The notes under the pieces were generated by a model. It saw only the letters and a list, made by a program, of their open reading frames with translations, ran no database searches and had not been told where the DNA came from. A DNA stretch of 23,021 bases. Source: Burkholderiales bacterium. GTDB lineage: Bacteria; Pseudomonadota; Gammaproteobacteria; Burkholderiales; Burkholderiaceae. The position numbers were made by a program, and so were the translations under genes. Shown here one piece after another: positions 15,785-23,021 of the stretch; the stretch's first letter is position 1, and each line of letters starts with the position of its first letter. The DNA lies in assembly GCA_947372535.1 (NCBI GenBank), contig CANBUA010000040.1:1-23021 (forward strand), written 5' to 3'.

Positions 15785-17583
15785 ACCTGTGGGTGGCTGT
15801 GGTGCGCGGGCATGTCGGCCAGGGCTGGGGTCGAGAACACCAGGCTGACTTCCGCCGGGTCGAGCCGGTACGCCGGGTTCAGGCAGGCGCGCAAGGCGCG
15901 GTGCACCAGCGACGCCGAGGTCAGCCTGTGCCAATCCTCCGGCACCCGCTGCCCATTGGCGATGCCAAGGATCTTCAATTTGTGACGAATTAACGTATCC
16001 AGCGCCGGACCGAGCTTGACGGCCTCGTCCAGCTTGGACAGGACCACGCCCATGCACTTGGAGGCCTGGTAAGCCACCATGACATCTTCGATGGCATCGC
16101 CCTGCGCCGCGGCGTTGATCACCAGCAGCTTCTTGATGCTGGGGTGCGAGAGCATTTCCAGCAGTTCGCGGGTGCGGGCATCGCGCTGGGGCATCCCGGC
16201 GGTGTCGATCAGGATCAGCTTCTTGCCCGAGAGCAACTCCAGCAAGTCCTCCAGCGCGGGCCGGTCGTGGGCGATGTGCACAGGCACGCCCAGGATGCGG
16301 CCGTAGGCGCGAAGCTGTTCGTGGGCACCCATCCGGTAGGCATCCAGCGTGATCAGGCCCAGGTTGTGCGCGCCATGCTTGGCGGCGAACAGGGCGGCCA
16401 GCTTGGCGGTCGTCGTGGTCTTGCCAACGCCGGTCGAGCCGATCAGAGCCAACACGCCGCTCTGGTCTTCCAGGTTGGCTTCGGTGTCGGCGGTGTTGAG
16501 GTTGCGTTGCAGCACCTGGGTGGCCCAGGCCAGCTCGTCGCTCTTGCCGCTGGCCACGTCGGTGGGCATGCCTTCGAGCATCTTGCGGATCAGCACGGGC
16601 GAGAAGCCGCCATCAAGCAGGCGCTGGGCCATCATGGCCTGGTTGGGCGAGCGTTGCAGCCGTTCGACGAAAGCGATCGTCTCGAAACGCTCTTTCATCA
16701 TCTCGCGCATGGCGCGCAACTCACCGAGCATGTTGGCGTTGGCCGCTTGGGCTGCCACCAGGGCCTCGCGGGCGGCTTCGTCCACCAGGCCGCCGTGGGG
16801 CACGGTCGGCACGGGGCTCTTGGCCACCATCGAGCTCAAGGTCAGCTCGGCCGGATCGCTCCAGGATTGGCGCGAACGGTCCTCTTCCACGCGTTGGCGT
16901 TGGGCGGATTGGCCGCCACCGTTGGACTGGCGGGTGGGCATGGTGCGCACGTCGGCCGATTCGCGCTGGCGTTGTTGCTGCTGCTGTTGTTGCTGACGGG
17001 CTTCCAGGGCGATGCGCTCTTGCTCGGCCTGTTGGTCGCGGACCAGGCGCAGCGAAGGCTGGGAAAGATCGACCTCGGCATGCGCTTCTTCACGCACCGG
17101 GGCGGGACGGCTGGGCGCAATGCGCTGGCTCAGCTGCTCCTGCGGCGATTGCGCCATTTCGGGCTCCATGCGGGCCTTCAGGGCCGCCTGGCGACGCTTG
17201 AGCATGCGCTCGCGCACATATTCCTGGAAAGACAGCGTGCTCATGGCCAACTGGCGCACATCGTCCTGCACCGTGCTGGCCAGTGTGGCCACCGCACCGC
17301 GGCCGCCGTTGGCCTTGCTTGGCGCCTGCTCGGGCTCCACCTGGGCCTGCAAGCGACCGCCCAGCGCAGCTGCGGCTGGCTTGGGGGCCGGTTCTGCAGG
17401 CTCATGGTCCTCGGCAGGCATGCGCTCGATCGCCGCCATCCCGTCGGCACCCATTGCCATGATTTCGACCCCCCCCTCAGGGGCAGGCTTGGTTGACAGC
17501 ACCACGGCCTCATCACCGAAGGCGAGTTTCACCTTCTGCATGGCCTCGCGTGAGGTTCGTCCAGTAAAGCGTTTGACGTTCAT
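15781..17583 (-). CDS. flhF: Flagellar biosynthesis GTPase FlhF
   Basis: A 600-aa SRP-type GTPase that sets the site and number of flagella. The N-terminal motif MNVKRFTGRTSREAMQKVKL is typical. The long middle (about 50-330) is low-complexity, with an eight-Gln run at about 197-204. The NG domain follows: G1 GSTGVGKT at 382-389, then TLDAYRMGAHEQLRAYG, DTAGMPQRD (G3) and LSKLDEA (G4). ATG 17583 overlaps the flhA stop by ATGA and has a strong GGAGG 6 nt upstream. Compared with characterised FlhF proteins the middle region is long. It lies next to the FlhG-like gene, whose DQAxxLR motif is expected to act on this GTPase. Confidence 0.95.
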   Translation of the reverse strand: MNVKRFTGRTSREAMQKVKLAFGDEAVVLSTKPAPEGGVEIMAMGADGMAAIERMPAEDHEPAEPAPKPAAAALGGRLQAQVEPEQAPSKANGGRGAVATLASTVQDDVRQLAMSTLSFQEYVRERMLKRRQAALKARMEPEMAQSPQEQLSQRIAPSRPAPVREEAHAEVDLSQPSLRLVRDQQAEQERIALEARQQQQQQQQRQRESADVRTMPTRQSNGGGQSAQRQRVEEDRSRQSWSDPAELTLSSMVAKSPVPTVPHGGLVDEAAREALVAAQAANANMLGELRAMREMMKERFETIAFVERLQRSPNQAMMAQRLLDGGFSPVLIRKMLEGMPTDVASGKSDELAWATQVLQRNLNTADTEANLEDQSGVLALIGSTGVGKTTTTAKLAALFAAKHGAHNLGLITLDAYRMGAHEQLRAYGRILGVPVHIAHDRPALEDLLELLSGKKLILIDTAGMPQRDARTRELLEMLSHPSIKKLLVINAAAQGDAIEDVMVAYQASKCMGVVLSKLDEAVKLGPALDTLIRHKLKILGIANGQRVPEDWHRLTSASLVHRALRACLNPAYRLDPAEVSLVFSTPALADMPAHHSHPQV

Positions 17584-19685
17584 GCGTGGCCTCCAATCAG
17601 GGTACCGATGCGGATCGAATGCGTCTCAGGAATCTCGCTGTGCCCCAACACCTTCAGACGAGGCGCCGCACGCTTGAGCAAGCGGGCCACCGTCGGGCGA
17701 ATGGAGTCGGGAACCAGCAAGCAGGCCGGGTGACCCATGTTCTCCTGACGCTGCGAGGCATCCGCGGCCTGGCGAGTCAGGTGATCGGCCACACCGGGAT
17801 CCAACATCGGACCGCCGGGTGAGTTGAGCGCTTGCGTGAGCAGGCGCTCCAGGTCCGGTTCGATCGCGATCACGTCAAGCTCGCGAACCGGGCCGTAAAT
17901 CTGTTGAACGATGGCGGGAGCCAGCCCGACACGGATGCGCCTGGCCAGTTCGGCCGCATCGTTGACCACGCCAGGCGATTGCGAGGTCTGTTCTGCCAGT
18001 GTCTCGATGATCGAACGCATGTCACGGATGTGAACGCCCTCTTCCAGCAAGAGCTGTAAAACCTTCTGGAGCGTTGCGATGCCGACCATCTTGGGTACCA
18101 CGTCTTCGATGAGTTTGGGGGCCAATTTCGTCACATGCTCGACAAGCTGCTGGGTCTCTGTCCGGCCCAATAACTTGGCTGCATGCACTTGCATCAAGTG
18201 TGAAAGATGGGTGGCCACGACAGTCGAGGAATCAACGACGGTGTACCCGGCCATTTGCGCCGCTTCCCGCTGGCGTTCTTCCACCCAGATCGCGGGCAGG
18301 CCGAAAGCGGGGTCGGTGGCGGCTGTGCCAGTCAGGGGGTTGACCACGTGGCCGGGATTGATCGCCATCAGCATGCCGGGGAAGACCTCGCCTTCGCCCA
18401 CCACGGCGCCGCGCAGGGTGACGCGGTACAGGCTGGGGCGCAACTCCAGGTTGTCCTTGATGTGCACGGCCGGCGGCAGGAAACCCACCTCCTGAGCGAA
18501 CTTGCGGCGCACGCCCTTGATGCGGTTGAGCAGGTCGCCGCCACGGTCCTTGTCCACCAGCTGGATCAGTCGGTAGCCCACTTCCAGGCCCAGGGTGTCC
18601 ACGGGCTGCAAATCCTCCCAGGTGGCCTCGCCGCTTGGGTTGGACTTGTCCATGACGGGCTCGACCGGTGCGGGCTTGTTTTTCTCGGCCTGGTCGCGCT
18701 CGTATGTTTTCCAGGCCAACCAGCCCATGCCGGCGGATGCCGGGCCAAAAATCAGCAAGGGCATGCCGGGCACCAGGCCCAGCAGACCGATCACGCCGCT
18801 GGCCACGCCCAGGGTGCGGGGGTTGCCGAACATCTGGCGCACCATCTGGGCGCCGACATCCTCGCCCTTGCCCACCCGGGACACCACCATCGCCGAGGCC
18901 ACCGAGATCAGCAGCGCCGGGATCTGGGCCACCAGCGCATCACCGATGGCCAGCAGCACATAAGTGCTGGCGGCATCCGCAGCCGACAGGTCGTGCTGGC
19001 TCACCCCGATGATGAAACCGCCGCAGATGTTGATGAACAGGATCAGGATGCCGGCGACCGCGTCACCGCGCACGAATTTGGAGGCACCGTCCATGGAGCC
19101 GTGGAACTCGGCCTCGTCGGCGACCTCGACGCGGCGGCGCTTGGCCTCCTTTTCGTCGATCAGGCCGGCGTTCAGGTCGGCATCAATGGCCATCTGCTTG
19201 CCGGGCATGGCGTCCAGGGTGAAGCGCGCACCGACTTCGGCGATCCGTTCGGCGCCCTTGGTGATCACCACGAAATTGATGATGACCAATACTGCGAACA
19301 CGATGATCCCGACTGCGAAATTGCCGCCAATCAGCACGTGTCCGAAAGACTCGATCACACGGCCGGCCGCGGCAGTGCCGGTATGCCCTTGCAGCAGCAC
19401 CACCCGGGTCGAGGCCACGTTCAAGGCCAGCCGCAGCAGCGTCGTCAACAGCAGCACCGAGGGGAAGGCCGCAAAATCCAGGGGCCGCACCAGGGTGGCC
19501 GACACCATCATCACCATCAGCGCCAAGGCAATGTTGAAGGTGAACAGCACGTCCAGGGCGACCGCCGGCAGCGGCAGCACCATCATGACCAGCACCAGCA
19601 GCACCAGGACAGGCGCAGCCATGACCTGGAAGGCCTTGGCGTCCTGGGCGGAGACCGATTTCAGCTTGATGAGCCACTCGTTCAT
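17580..19685 (-). CDS. flhA: Flagellar export gate protein FlhA
   Basis: A 701-aa core component of the flagellar type III export apparatus. About eight membrane segments occupy roughly residues 20-320. The family signature, ITKGAERIAEVGARFTLDAM followed by PGKQMAIDADLNAG, spans 141-174; the GARFTLDAMPGKQMAIDADL stretch is in the conserved cytosolic loop. The C-terminal cytosolic domain (about 350-701) docks chaperone-substrate complexes; QLVEHVTKLAPKLIEDVVP and AELARRIRVGLAPAIVQQIYG lie there. ATG 19685 overlaps the flhB stop by ATGA and has GGAAG 7 nt upstream. Length is normal. A virulence type III homologue is excluded by the flagellar neighbours. Confidence 0.97.
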   Translation of the reverse strand: MNEWLIKLKSVSAQDAKAFQVMAAPVLVLLVLVMMVLPLPAVALDVLFTFNIALALMVMMVSATLVRPLDFAAFPSVLLLTTLLRLALNVASTRVVLLQGHTGTAAAGRVIESFGHVLIGGNFAVGIIVFAVLVIINFVVITKGAERIAEVGARFTLDAMPGKQMAIDADLNAGLIDEKEAKRRRVEVADEAEFHGSMDGASKFVRGDAVAGILILFINICGGFIIGVSQHDLSAADAASTYVLLAIGDALVAQIPALLISVASAMVVSRVGKGEDVGAQMVRQMFGNPRTLGVASGVIGLLGLVPGMPLLIFGPASAGMGWLAWKTYERDQAEKNKPAPVEPVMDKSNPSGEATWEDLQPVDTLGLEVGYRLIQLVDKDRGGDLLNRIKGVRRKFAQEVGFLPPAVHIKDNLELRPSLYRVTLRGAVVGEGEVFPGMLMAINPGHVVNPLTGTAATDPAFGLPAIWVEERQREAAQMAGYTVVDSSTVVATHLSHLMQVHAAKLLGRTETQQLVEHVTKLAPKLIEDVVPKMVGIATLQKVLQLLLEEGVHIRDMRSIIETLAEQTSQSPGVVNDAAELARRIRVGLAPAIVQQIYGPVRELDVIAIEPDLERLLTQALNSPGGPMLDPGVADHLTRQAADASQRQENMGHPACLLVPDSIRPTVARLLKRAAPRLKVLGHSEIPETHSIRIGTLIGGHA

Positions 19686-20851
19686 ACGCTAGCTTCCGAT
19701 GGGTCGATGTTGTCCAACAGGGCCTGCTGATGCAGCGGGTCCATGTCCTTGGGCACGTTCAGGTCGGGCATGTTGCCCGGCAGAGGAGCCTTGCCAGCCA
19801 GTGCCGCCTTGAGCTGGAACACATAGGCCAACACCTGCGCCACGGCGTTGTAGAGGGCAAACGGCACCTCCTGGTCCACCTCGCAGGCGGCGTAAAGGGC
19901 ACGCGCCAAAGGAGGCGCTTCGAGCACCGGCACCTTGGCTTCGGTGGCGATGTCGCGGATCTTGTAGGCCAGCAGGTCCAGCCCCTTGGCGACCACGCGT
20001 GGCGCCCCCATGGAAGACTCGTCATATCGCAGCGCCACCGCATAGTGGGTGGGGTTCATGACGATCAGGTCGGCCTGGGGCACAGCGGCCAGCATGCGTT
20101 TTTTGGCCATCTCGCGCATGCGCTGCTTGATGCGCCCCTTGGCCTCCATGTTCCCCTCCATCTGCTTGAACTCGTCCTTGGCCTCCTGGTGCGTCATGCG
20201 CATCTTGTCCATGAACATCTTGCGTTGCATGGGCCAGTCAATCATGGCAAAAACGGCGATGATGCCCAGCATGGTCCACATCACCTGGCGAAAGGTTTCG
20301 CCCATGTCGTGCAGGGCGGCCGGCAGGGGCTGGGCCAGCAGTTGCACCAAATCGGGCCAGCGACGCCACAGCAGCCAGGCCCCGACGGCACCCATGATCA
20401 GGCCCATCAGGCTGGCCTTGAGGGCATCAAACAACTGGCGCTTGGAAAACACATTGGCGATGCCCGACAGCGGGTTGAGCTTGCTGAACTTGGGGAACAT
20501 CACCTTCATGCTGAACAGCCAGCCGCCAGTCGCCACATTGGAGGCCACAGAGGCGACGGCGATGGCCGAACCCACGGGAATCACCATGGACAGGGCCAGT
20601 TTCGACCACACGGACAACGCCTGCACCATGGCATCGGGCTGACCGACGATGCGGGCGTCGAATTGCAAACCGGCCTGGAGCAGCGAGTGAAGCTTGTCCA
20701 TCCACCAGGGCGTCAGGCTGATCAGCCCGGCGGTGGCGGCCAGCAGCACGAGAAAATGGCCCAGGTCCTTGGAGCGGACGACCTCCCCGTCCTCGCGCGC
20801 TTTTTTCAGCTTGCGCTCTGAGGCTGGTAAGGGCTTGTGGTCTTCGGACAT
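19682..20851 (-). CDS. flhB: Flagellar export switch protein FlhB
   Basis: A 389-aa protein of the flagellar export gate, controlling the switch from rod/hook to filament export. Four membrane segments are visible at about 30-51, 85-107, 146-165 and 192-209. The NPTH autocleavage motif is at N266-P267 (IVMNPTHYAVALRYD), so it should self-cleave like other FlhB proteins. The N-terminus MSEDHKPLPASERKLKKARE is family-typical (the usual TEKPTxKKLxxAREEG region). The C-terminal tail beyond the folded domain is about 35 residues. ATG 20851 lacks a clear Shine-Dalgarno. First gene of the operon, behind a sigma-28-like promoter. Confidence 0.97.
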   Translation of the reverse strand: MSEDHKPLPASERKLKKAREDGEVVRSKDLGHFLVLLAATAGLISLTPWWMDKLHSLLQAGLQFDARIVGQPDAMVQALSVWSKLALSMVIPVGSAIAVASVASNVATGGWLFSMKVMFPKFSKLNPLSGIANVFSKRQLFDALKASLMGLIMGAVGAWLLWRRWPDLVQLLAQPLPAALHDMGETFRQVMWTMLGIIAVFAMIDWPMQRKMFMDKMRMTHQEAKDEFKQMEGNMEAKGRIKQRMREMAKKRMLAAVPQADLIVMNPTHYAVALRYDESSMGAPRVVAKGLDLLAYKIRDIATEAKVPVLEAPPLARALYAACEVDQEVPFALYNAVAQVLAYVFQLKAALAGKAPLPGNMPDLNVPKDMDPLHQQALLDNIDPSEASV

Positions 20852-20895
20852 GGGGCGTGGAGCGTGGGATGCAGATGCAAGAGGGCTTGGCTACA

Positions 20896-20922
20896 TTGTT
20901 TGCATCCACGGCCAAAGCTTTA
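20896..20922 (-). promoter_or_regulatory. Sigma-28 (FliA)-like promoter upstream of flhB
   Basis: On the minus strand TAAAGCTT (20922-20915; seven of eight matches to TAAAGTTT), a spacer of exactly 11 nt, then GCAAACAA (20903-20896; five of eight matches to GCCGATAA). The predicted start near 20888 leaves a leader of about 37 nt before flhB. The consensus is the enterobacterial one from established knowledge; the match was found by eye. Confidence 0.5.
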
Positions 20923-21143
20923 GCCGGATAAGCGGGGGCCAGGCGGTCAATTCGGTGCCGGTTTCAGTTGCTGCAATGACGCCTGAAGAGGAACGTGAAA
21001 TACCTCACGCCTTGTGACCGAGTCGTTCTCCATTCATACCGTGGCAGCACGGCCACAGGCTCAACGCCCGTCGATGGGGCGAGGCATTTGAGCGCTTTAC
21101 GGGGTGGCGCGGGGCGCGGGCCGGGCCGGGCCGGCATTCGGCG
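20923..21143. other. Non-coding spacer, flhB upstream region
   Basis: No supported gene. It contains a small dyad CGTGA-N6-TCACG (20994-21009), and a GC-rich run with repeated GGGCC/CCGGG units near 21105-21135. Upstream elements controlling flhB, such as an FlhDC site, would be expected here but none matches well enough to call. Confidence 0.5.
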
Positions 21144-21144
21144 A

Positions 21145-21259
21145 GGCTTCTTTGTTGGCGGTCCCGCTACGCGGCACTGCCCTGCGGTGCTTGCGCCACC
21201 TTGCTGCGAGTACCGCAGAACAGTCCGTCGCGCAGCGGCGGACCGCCACCAAAGGAGCC
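21145..21259. repeat. Large imperfect inverted repeat with nested hairpin
   Basis: The outer arms are 21145-21164 and 21240-21259; 18 of 20 positions are complementary (core TTGGCGGTCC against GGACCGCCA), one of the exceptions being a G-T wobble. Nested inside, CTGCGGTGCTTGCG (21182-21195) pairs with TGCGAGTACCGCAG (21205-21218) over 14 positions, three of them wobble, around a 9-nt loop. The full element is about 115 nt and could fold as a single long hairpin in RNA or a cruciform in DNA. It lies between the convergent-free 3' end of the SpoVR gene and the flhB promoter. It may be a dispersed palindromic element or a structured 3' UTR. Confidence 0.65.
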
Positions 21260-21278
21260 CAGCCAGCCACCGGCTCCT
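21253..21278 (-). terminator. Possible terminator of the SpoVR operon
   Basis: On the minus strand AGGAGCC (21278-21272) and GGCTCCT (21259-21253) form a perfect 7-bp stem with a 12-nt loop, 42 nt after the SpoVR stop. Only about three T follow, so it is weak as an intrinsic terminator. Its 3' arm is shared with the large inverted repeat, so the two folds are mutually exclusive. Confidence 0.35.
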
Positions 21279-21320
21279 CCTAGCCTCGCGCTCCAAAGCT
21301 GCCGAAGCCCCGCCCCTCAA

Positions 21321-22901
21321 TCAATCCATCGAAGCCGGCACCACTGTCCACTGCTGACGAACGTGGGACTGCCCGTCCACGCTTTCCATGTGCACAGGGA
21401 AACCCCAAAGACGGGCCACGTGCTTGAGCACCTCACGAGTGCCATCGGCCAGGGGCCGATTGTTGTGCTGGGTGTGGCGCAAAGTCAGGGAACGATCCCC
21501 GCGCAGATTCACGCTCCAGACCTGGATGTTGGGCTCGCGCGAACCCAGGTCATATTGCCGCGACAGCGACTCACGCAAGGCACGATACCCCGCGTCGTCG
21601 TGAATGGCCGCCACCTCCATCTCCGAGTCATCCTCGTCGTCGTGGATGGCAAAGAGGCGGAAATCGCGCATCACCTTGGGACTGAGGAATTGCCCCACAA
21701 AGCTCTCGTCCTTGAAATTACGCATGGCGTAATCCAGGGTCTTGAGCCACGCATTTTCACTCGGGTCGGTGTGCTCGGCCGAGCCGGCAAAATCAGGGAA
21801 CCAGCGGCGGTCTTCCTCCGTGGGCTTTTCGCAGATCCGCTTGAGGTCGGTGTACATCGCAAACCCCAGCGCGTAAGGATTGAGACCGCTGTAAGCGCGG
21901 TGTCCCACTGGCGGCTGAAACACCACGTTGGTGTGCGATTGAAGCCACTCGAGCATCATCCCGTCGCTCAGGTAGCCCTTGTCGTACATGGTGTTGAGCA
22001 AGGTGTAGTGCCAGAACGTGGCCCAACCCTCGTTCATCACCTGCGTCTGCCGCTGGGGGTAGAAATACTGCGCCACCTTGCGCACGATGCGCACGATCTC
22101 GCGCTGCCAAGGCTCCAGCAAAGGCGCGTTCTTCTCGATGAAGTACAGCAAGTTTTCCTGCGGCTCGGACGGGAAACGCCTGACGGTGTCTTCCTCGCTG
22201 CTGCGGTCCGCACGTCGCGGCAGGGTGCGCCACAAGTCGTTGACCTGCTGCTGCAGGTAGGCTTCGCGCTCCTCGCGACGGGCCAGTTCCTTTTCCAGGG
22301 AGAGCTTGCTGGGCCGACGGTACCGGTCCACGCCATGGCTCATGAGCGCGTGGCAGGAATCGAGCAACTCCTCGACCGCGTCGATGCCGTGGCGCTCTTC
22401 ACAGGCGGCCACGTAGTTCTTGGCATAGACCAGGTAGTCGATGATGGAGGACGCGTCCGTCCACATGCGGAACAGGTAATTGCCCTTGAAGAAACTGTTG
22501 TGACCGTAGGCCGCATGCGCAATCACCAGGGCCTGCATGGCCATGGTGTTCTCCTCCATCAGGTAGCTGATGCAGGGGTTGGAATTGATGACGATCTCAT
22601 AGGCCAGGCCCATGAAGCCACGACGGTAGTTCTTCTCGGTCGAGATGAACTCCTTGCCGTAGGACCAATGCCGGTAATTTACCGGCATGCCCACGCTGGC
22701 GTATGCGTCCATCATCTGCTCGGCAGTGATGACTTCAAGCTGATTCGGGTAGGTGTCCAGCCCGAAGCCCTCGGCTGTCTGGCGGATGACTTGGTGATAC
22801 TGGTCGATCAGCTCGAAAGTCCAGTCCGAGGGGCCGGGCAACAGGTTGCTGGCAGCAGGTCCTTCGGGCGCGAGTTTCGATGGGTCCAGTTTGGCGTTCA
22901 T
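21321..22901 (-). CDS. SpoVR family protein (YcgB-like)
   Basis: A 526-aa protein of the SpoVR/YcgB family. Typical stretches include GLDTYPNQLEVITAEQMMDA, GMPVNYRHWSYGKEF, YEIVINSNPCISYLMEENT, HAAYGHNSFFKGN, NEGWATFWHYTLLN and YALGFAMYTDLKRI. The name comes from a Bacillus spore cortex mutant, but in non-spore-formers such as this one the gene belongs to a yeaG (PrkA-type kinase)-yeaH-ycgB stress operon; molecular activity is not established. ATG 22901 is chosen because it overlaps the preceding gene's stop by ATGA and has AAGGGG 7 nt upstream; the frame is open further but that part is the yeaH gene in another frame. No membrane segment. Last gene of its operon. Confidence 0.95.
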   Translation of the reverse strand: MNAKLDPSKLAPEGPAASNLLPGPSDWTFELIDQYHQVIRQTAEGFGLDTYPNQLEVITAEQMMDAYASVGMPVNYRHWSYGKEFISTEKNYRRGFMGLAYEIVINSNPCISYLMEENTMAMQALVIAHAAYGHNSFFKGNYLFRMWTDASSIIDYLVYAKNYVAACEERHGIDAVEELLDSCHALMSHGVDRYRRPSKLSLEKELARREEREAYLQQQVNDLWRTLPRRADRSSEEDTVRRFPSEPQENLLYFIEKNAPLLEPWQREIVRIVRKVAQYFYPQRQTQVMNEGWATFWHYTLLNTMYDKGYLSDGMMLEWLQSHTNVVFQPPVGHRAYSGLNPYALGFAMYTDLKRICEKPTEEDRRWFPDFAGSAEHTDPSENAWLKTLDYAMRNFKDESFVGQFLSPKVMRDFRLFAIHDDEDDSEMEVAAIHDDAGYRALRESLSRQYDLGSREPNIQVWSVNLRGDRSLTLRHTQHNNRPLADGTREVLKHVARLWGFPVHMESVDGQSHVRQQWTVVPASMD

Positions 22902-23021
22902 GCGGCCACCCCTTCCTTCTTGAACAACTCTCTGAAGACCGGGTAGATCTGAGAGGCATCCAACACCTTTCGCATGGCGAAATTCTTGTTGGACTCGGAC
23001 AGCGCGAGGTACTCGTCCCAC
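22898..23021 (-). CDS. YeaH/DUF444 family protein, C-terminal fragment (truncated by window edge)
   Basis: About 40 C-terminal residues are visible: WDEYLALSESNKNFAMRKV, then DASQIYPVFRELFKKEGVAA and TGA at 22900-22898. NFAM and IYPVFRELF match the C-terminus of YeaH/DUF444 proteins (recalled), which carry a von Willebrand A-like domain and accompany a PrkA-type serine kinase. The stop overlaps SpoVR ATG by ATGA, supporting a coupled operon. The bulk of the gene and the presumed kinase gene lie to the right of the window. Confidence 0.8.
   Translation of the reverse strand, partial: WDEYLALSESNKNFAMRKVLDASQIYPVFRELFKKEGVAA

Noticed and set aside
18207..19730. A 507-codon + strand open frame antisense to flhA
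   Set aside because: It is a shadow of flhA, with His/Gln/Gly-rich low-complexity translation and no domain.
20992..21004. AACGTGAAATACC, resembling half of an FlhDC box upstream of flhB
   Set aside because: The gap between AACG and AAATA is 2 nt rather than the expected 4, the GCG end is absent, and no second inverted half-site was found.
21030..21070. GTGGC/GCCAC pairing and a GTTGAGCCTG-like stretch as a possible tRNA remnant
   Set aside because: No acceptor stem, anticodon arm or GTTCGA T-loop could be assembled.
20964..21320. A 118-codon minus-strand open frame in the spacer after the SpoVR gene
   Set aside because: It consists largely of the inverted-repeat element, is rich in Arg/Pro/Ala, and has neither ribosome site nor family similarity.
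21201..22946. A 581-codon + strand open frame antisense to the SpoVR gene
   Set aside because: The opposite strand has a clear, family-matching SpoVR protein over the whole span; long antisense frames are expected in GC-rich DNA, and the translation (His/Val/Leu-rich) matches no family.

Overview
The window is high-GC chromosomal DNA from a flagellated betaproteobacterium, most likely Burkholderiales (Comamonadaceae or a close relative such as the Leptothrix/Aquabacterium group). The basis is protein-level similarity recalled from known families, the gene order rpsT / DUF3579 / argD / argF, and a flhB-flhA-flhF-flhG-fliA flagellar cluster. The genus cannot be fixed from sequence alone. No rRNA, tRNA, CRISPR array, prophage or insertion sequence was seen; most of the window is core genome.

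Left part (1-7943): the 3' part of a YjgR-type HerA-like ATPase (+); convergent lplT, a lysophospholipid transporter (-); then a + strand run of alr (alanine racemase), a hotdog acyl-CoA thioesterase and radA. murJ (lipid II flippase, -) ends back to back with radA. Divergent from murJ is rpsT (ribosomal protein S20, +) with its own promoter and a strong bidirectional terminator. lplT, alr and murJ bear on membrane or peptidoglycan metabolism, and murJ in particular looks leaderless.

Middle (8002-11293): facing rpsT across the shared terminator is a small gene (57 aa, -) encoding a peptide with a double-glycine-type leader (LNLNEVAAVSGAG) and an unusual core: alternating Asn/hydrophobic residues, KKK, then seven Thr. 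Its upstream region holds three perfect dyads. Next come a DUF3579 protein with a long N-terminal extension (-) and the arginine biosynthesis pair argD-argF (+), preceded by a terminator-like hairpin at about the predicted transcription start.

Right part (11315-20922, all -): one apparent operon, flhB-flhA-flhF-flhG-like-fliA-mcp-mcp, with ATGA overlaps at flhB/flhA and flhA/flhF and gaps of at most about 50 nt elsewhere. It encodes two core proteins of the flagellar export gate (FlhB, FlhA), the GTPase setting flagellar position (FlhF), an FlhG-like partner, the flagellar sigma factor and two chemoreceptors. The FlhG-like protein keeps the FlhF-activating DQAxxLR motif but has lost the P-loop. 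A sigma-28-like promoter precedes flhB, so FliA may activate its own operon.

Right end (20923-23021): a 400-bp non-coding spacer with a large imperfect inverted repeat, then a SpoVR/YcgB protein translationally overlapped with the C-terminus of a YeaH/DUF444 protein (-). These are the distal genes of a yeaG-yeaH-ycgB-type stress operon.
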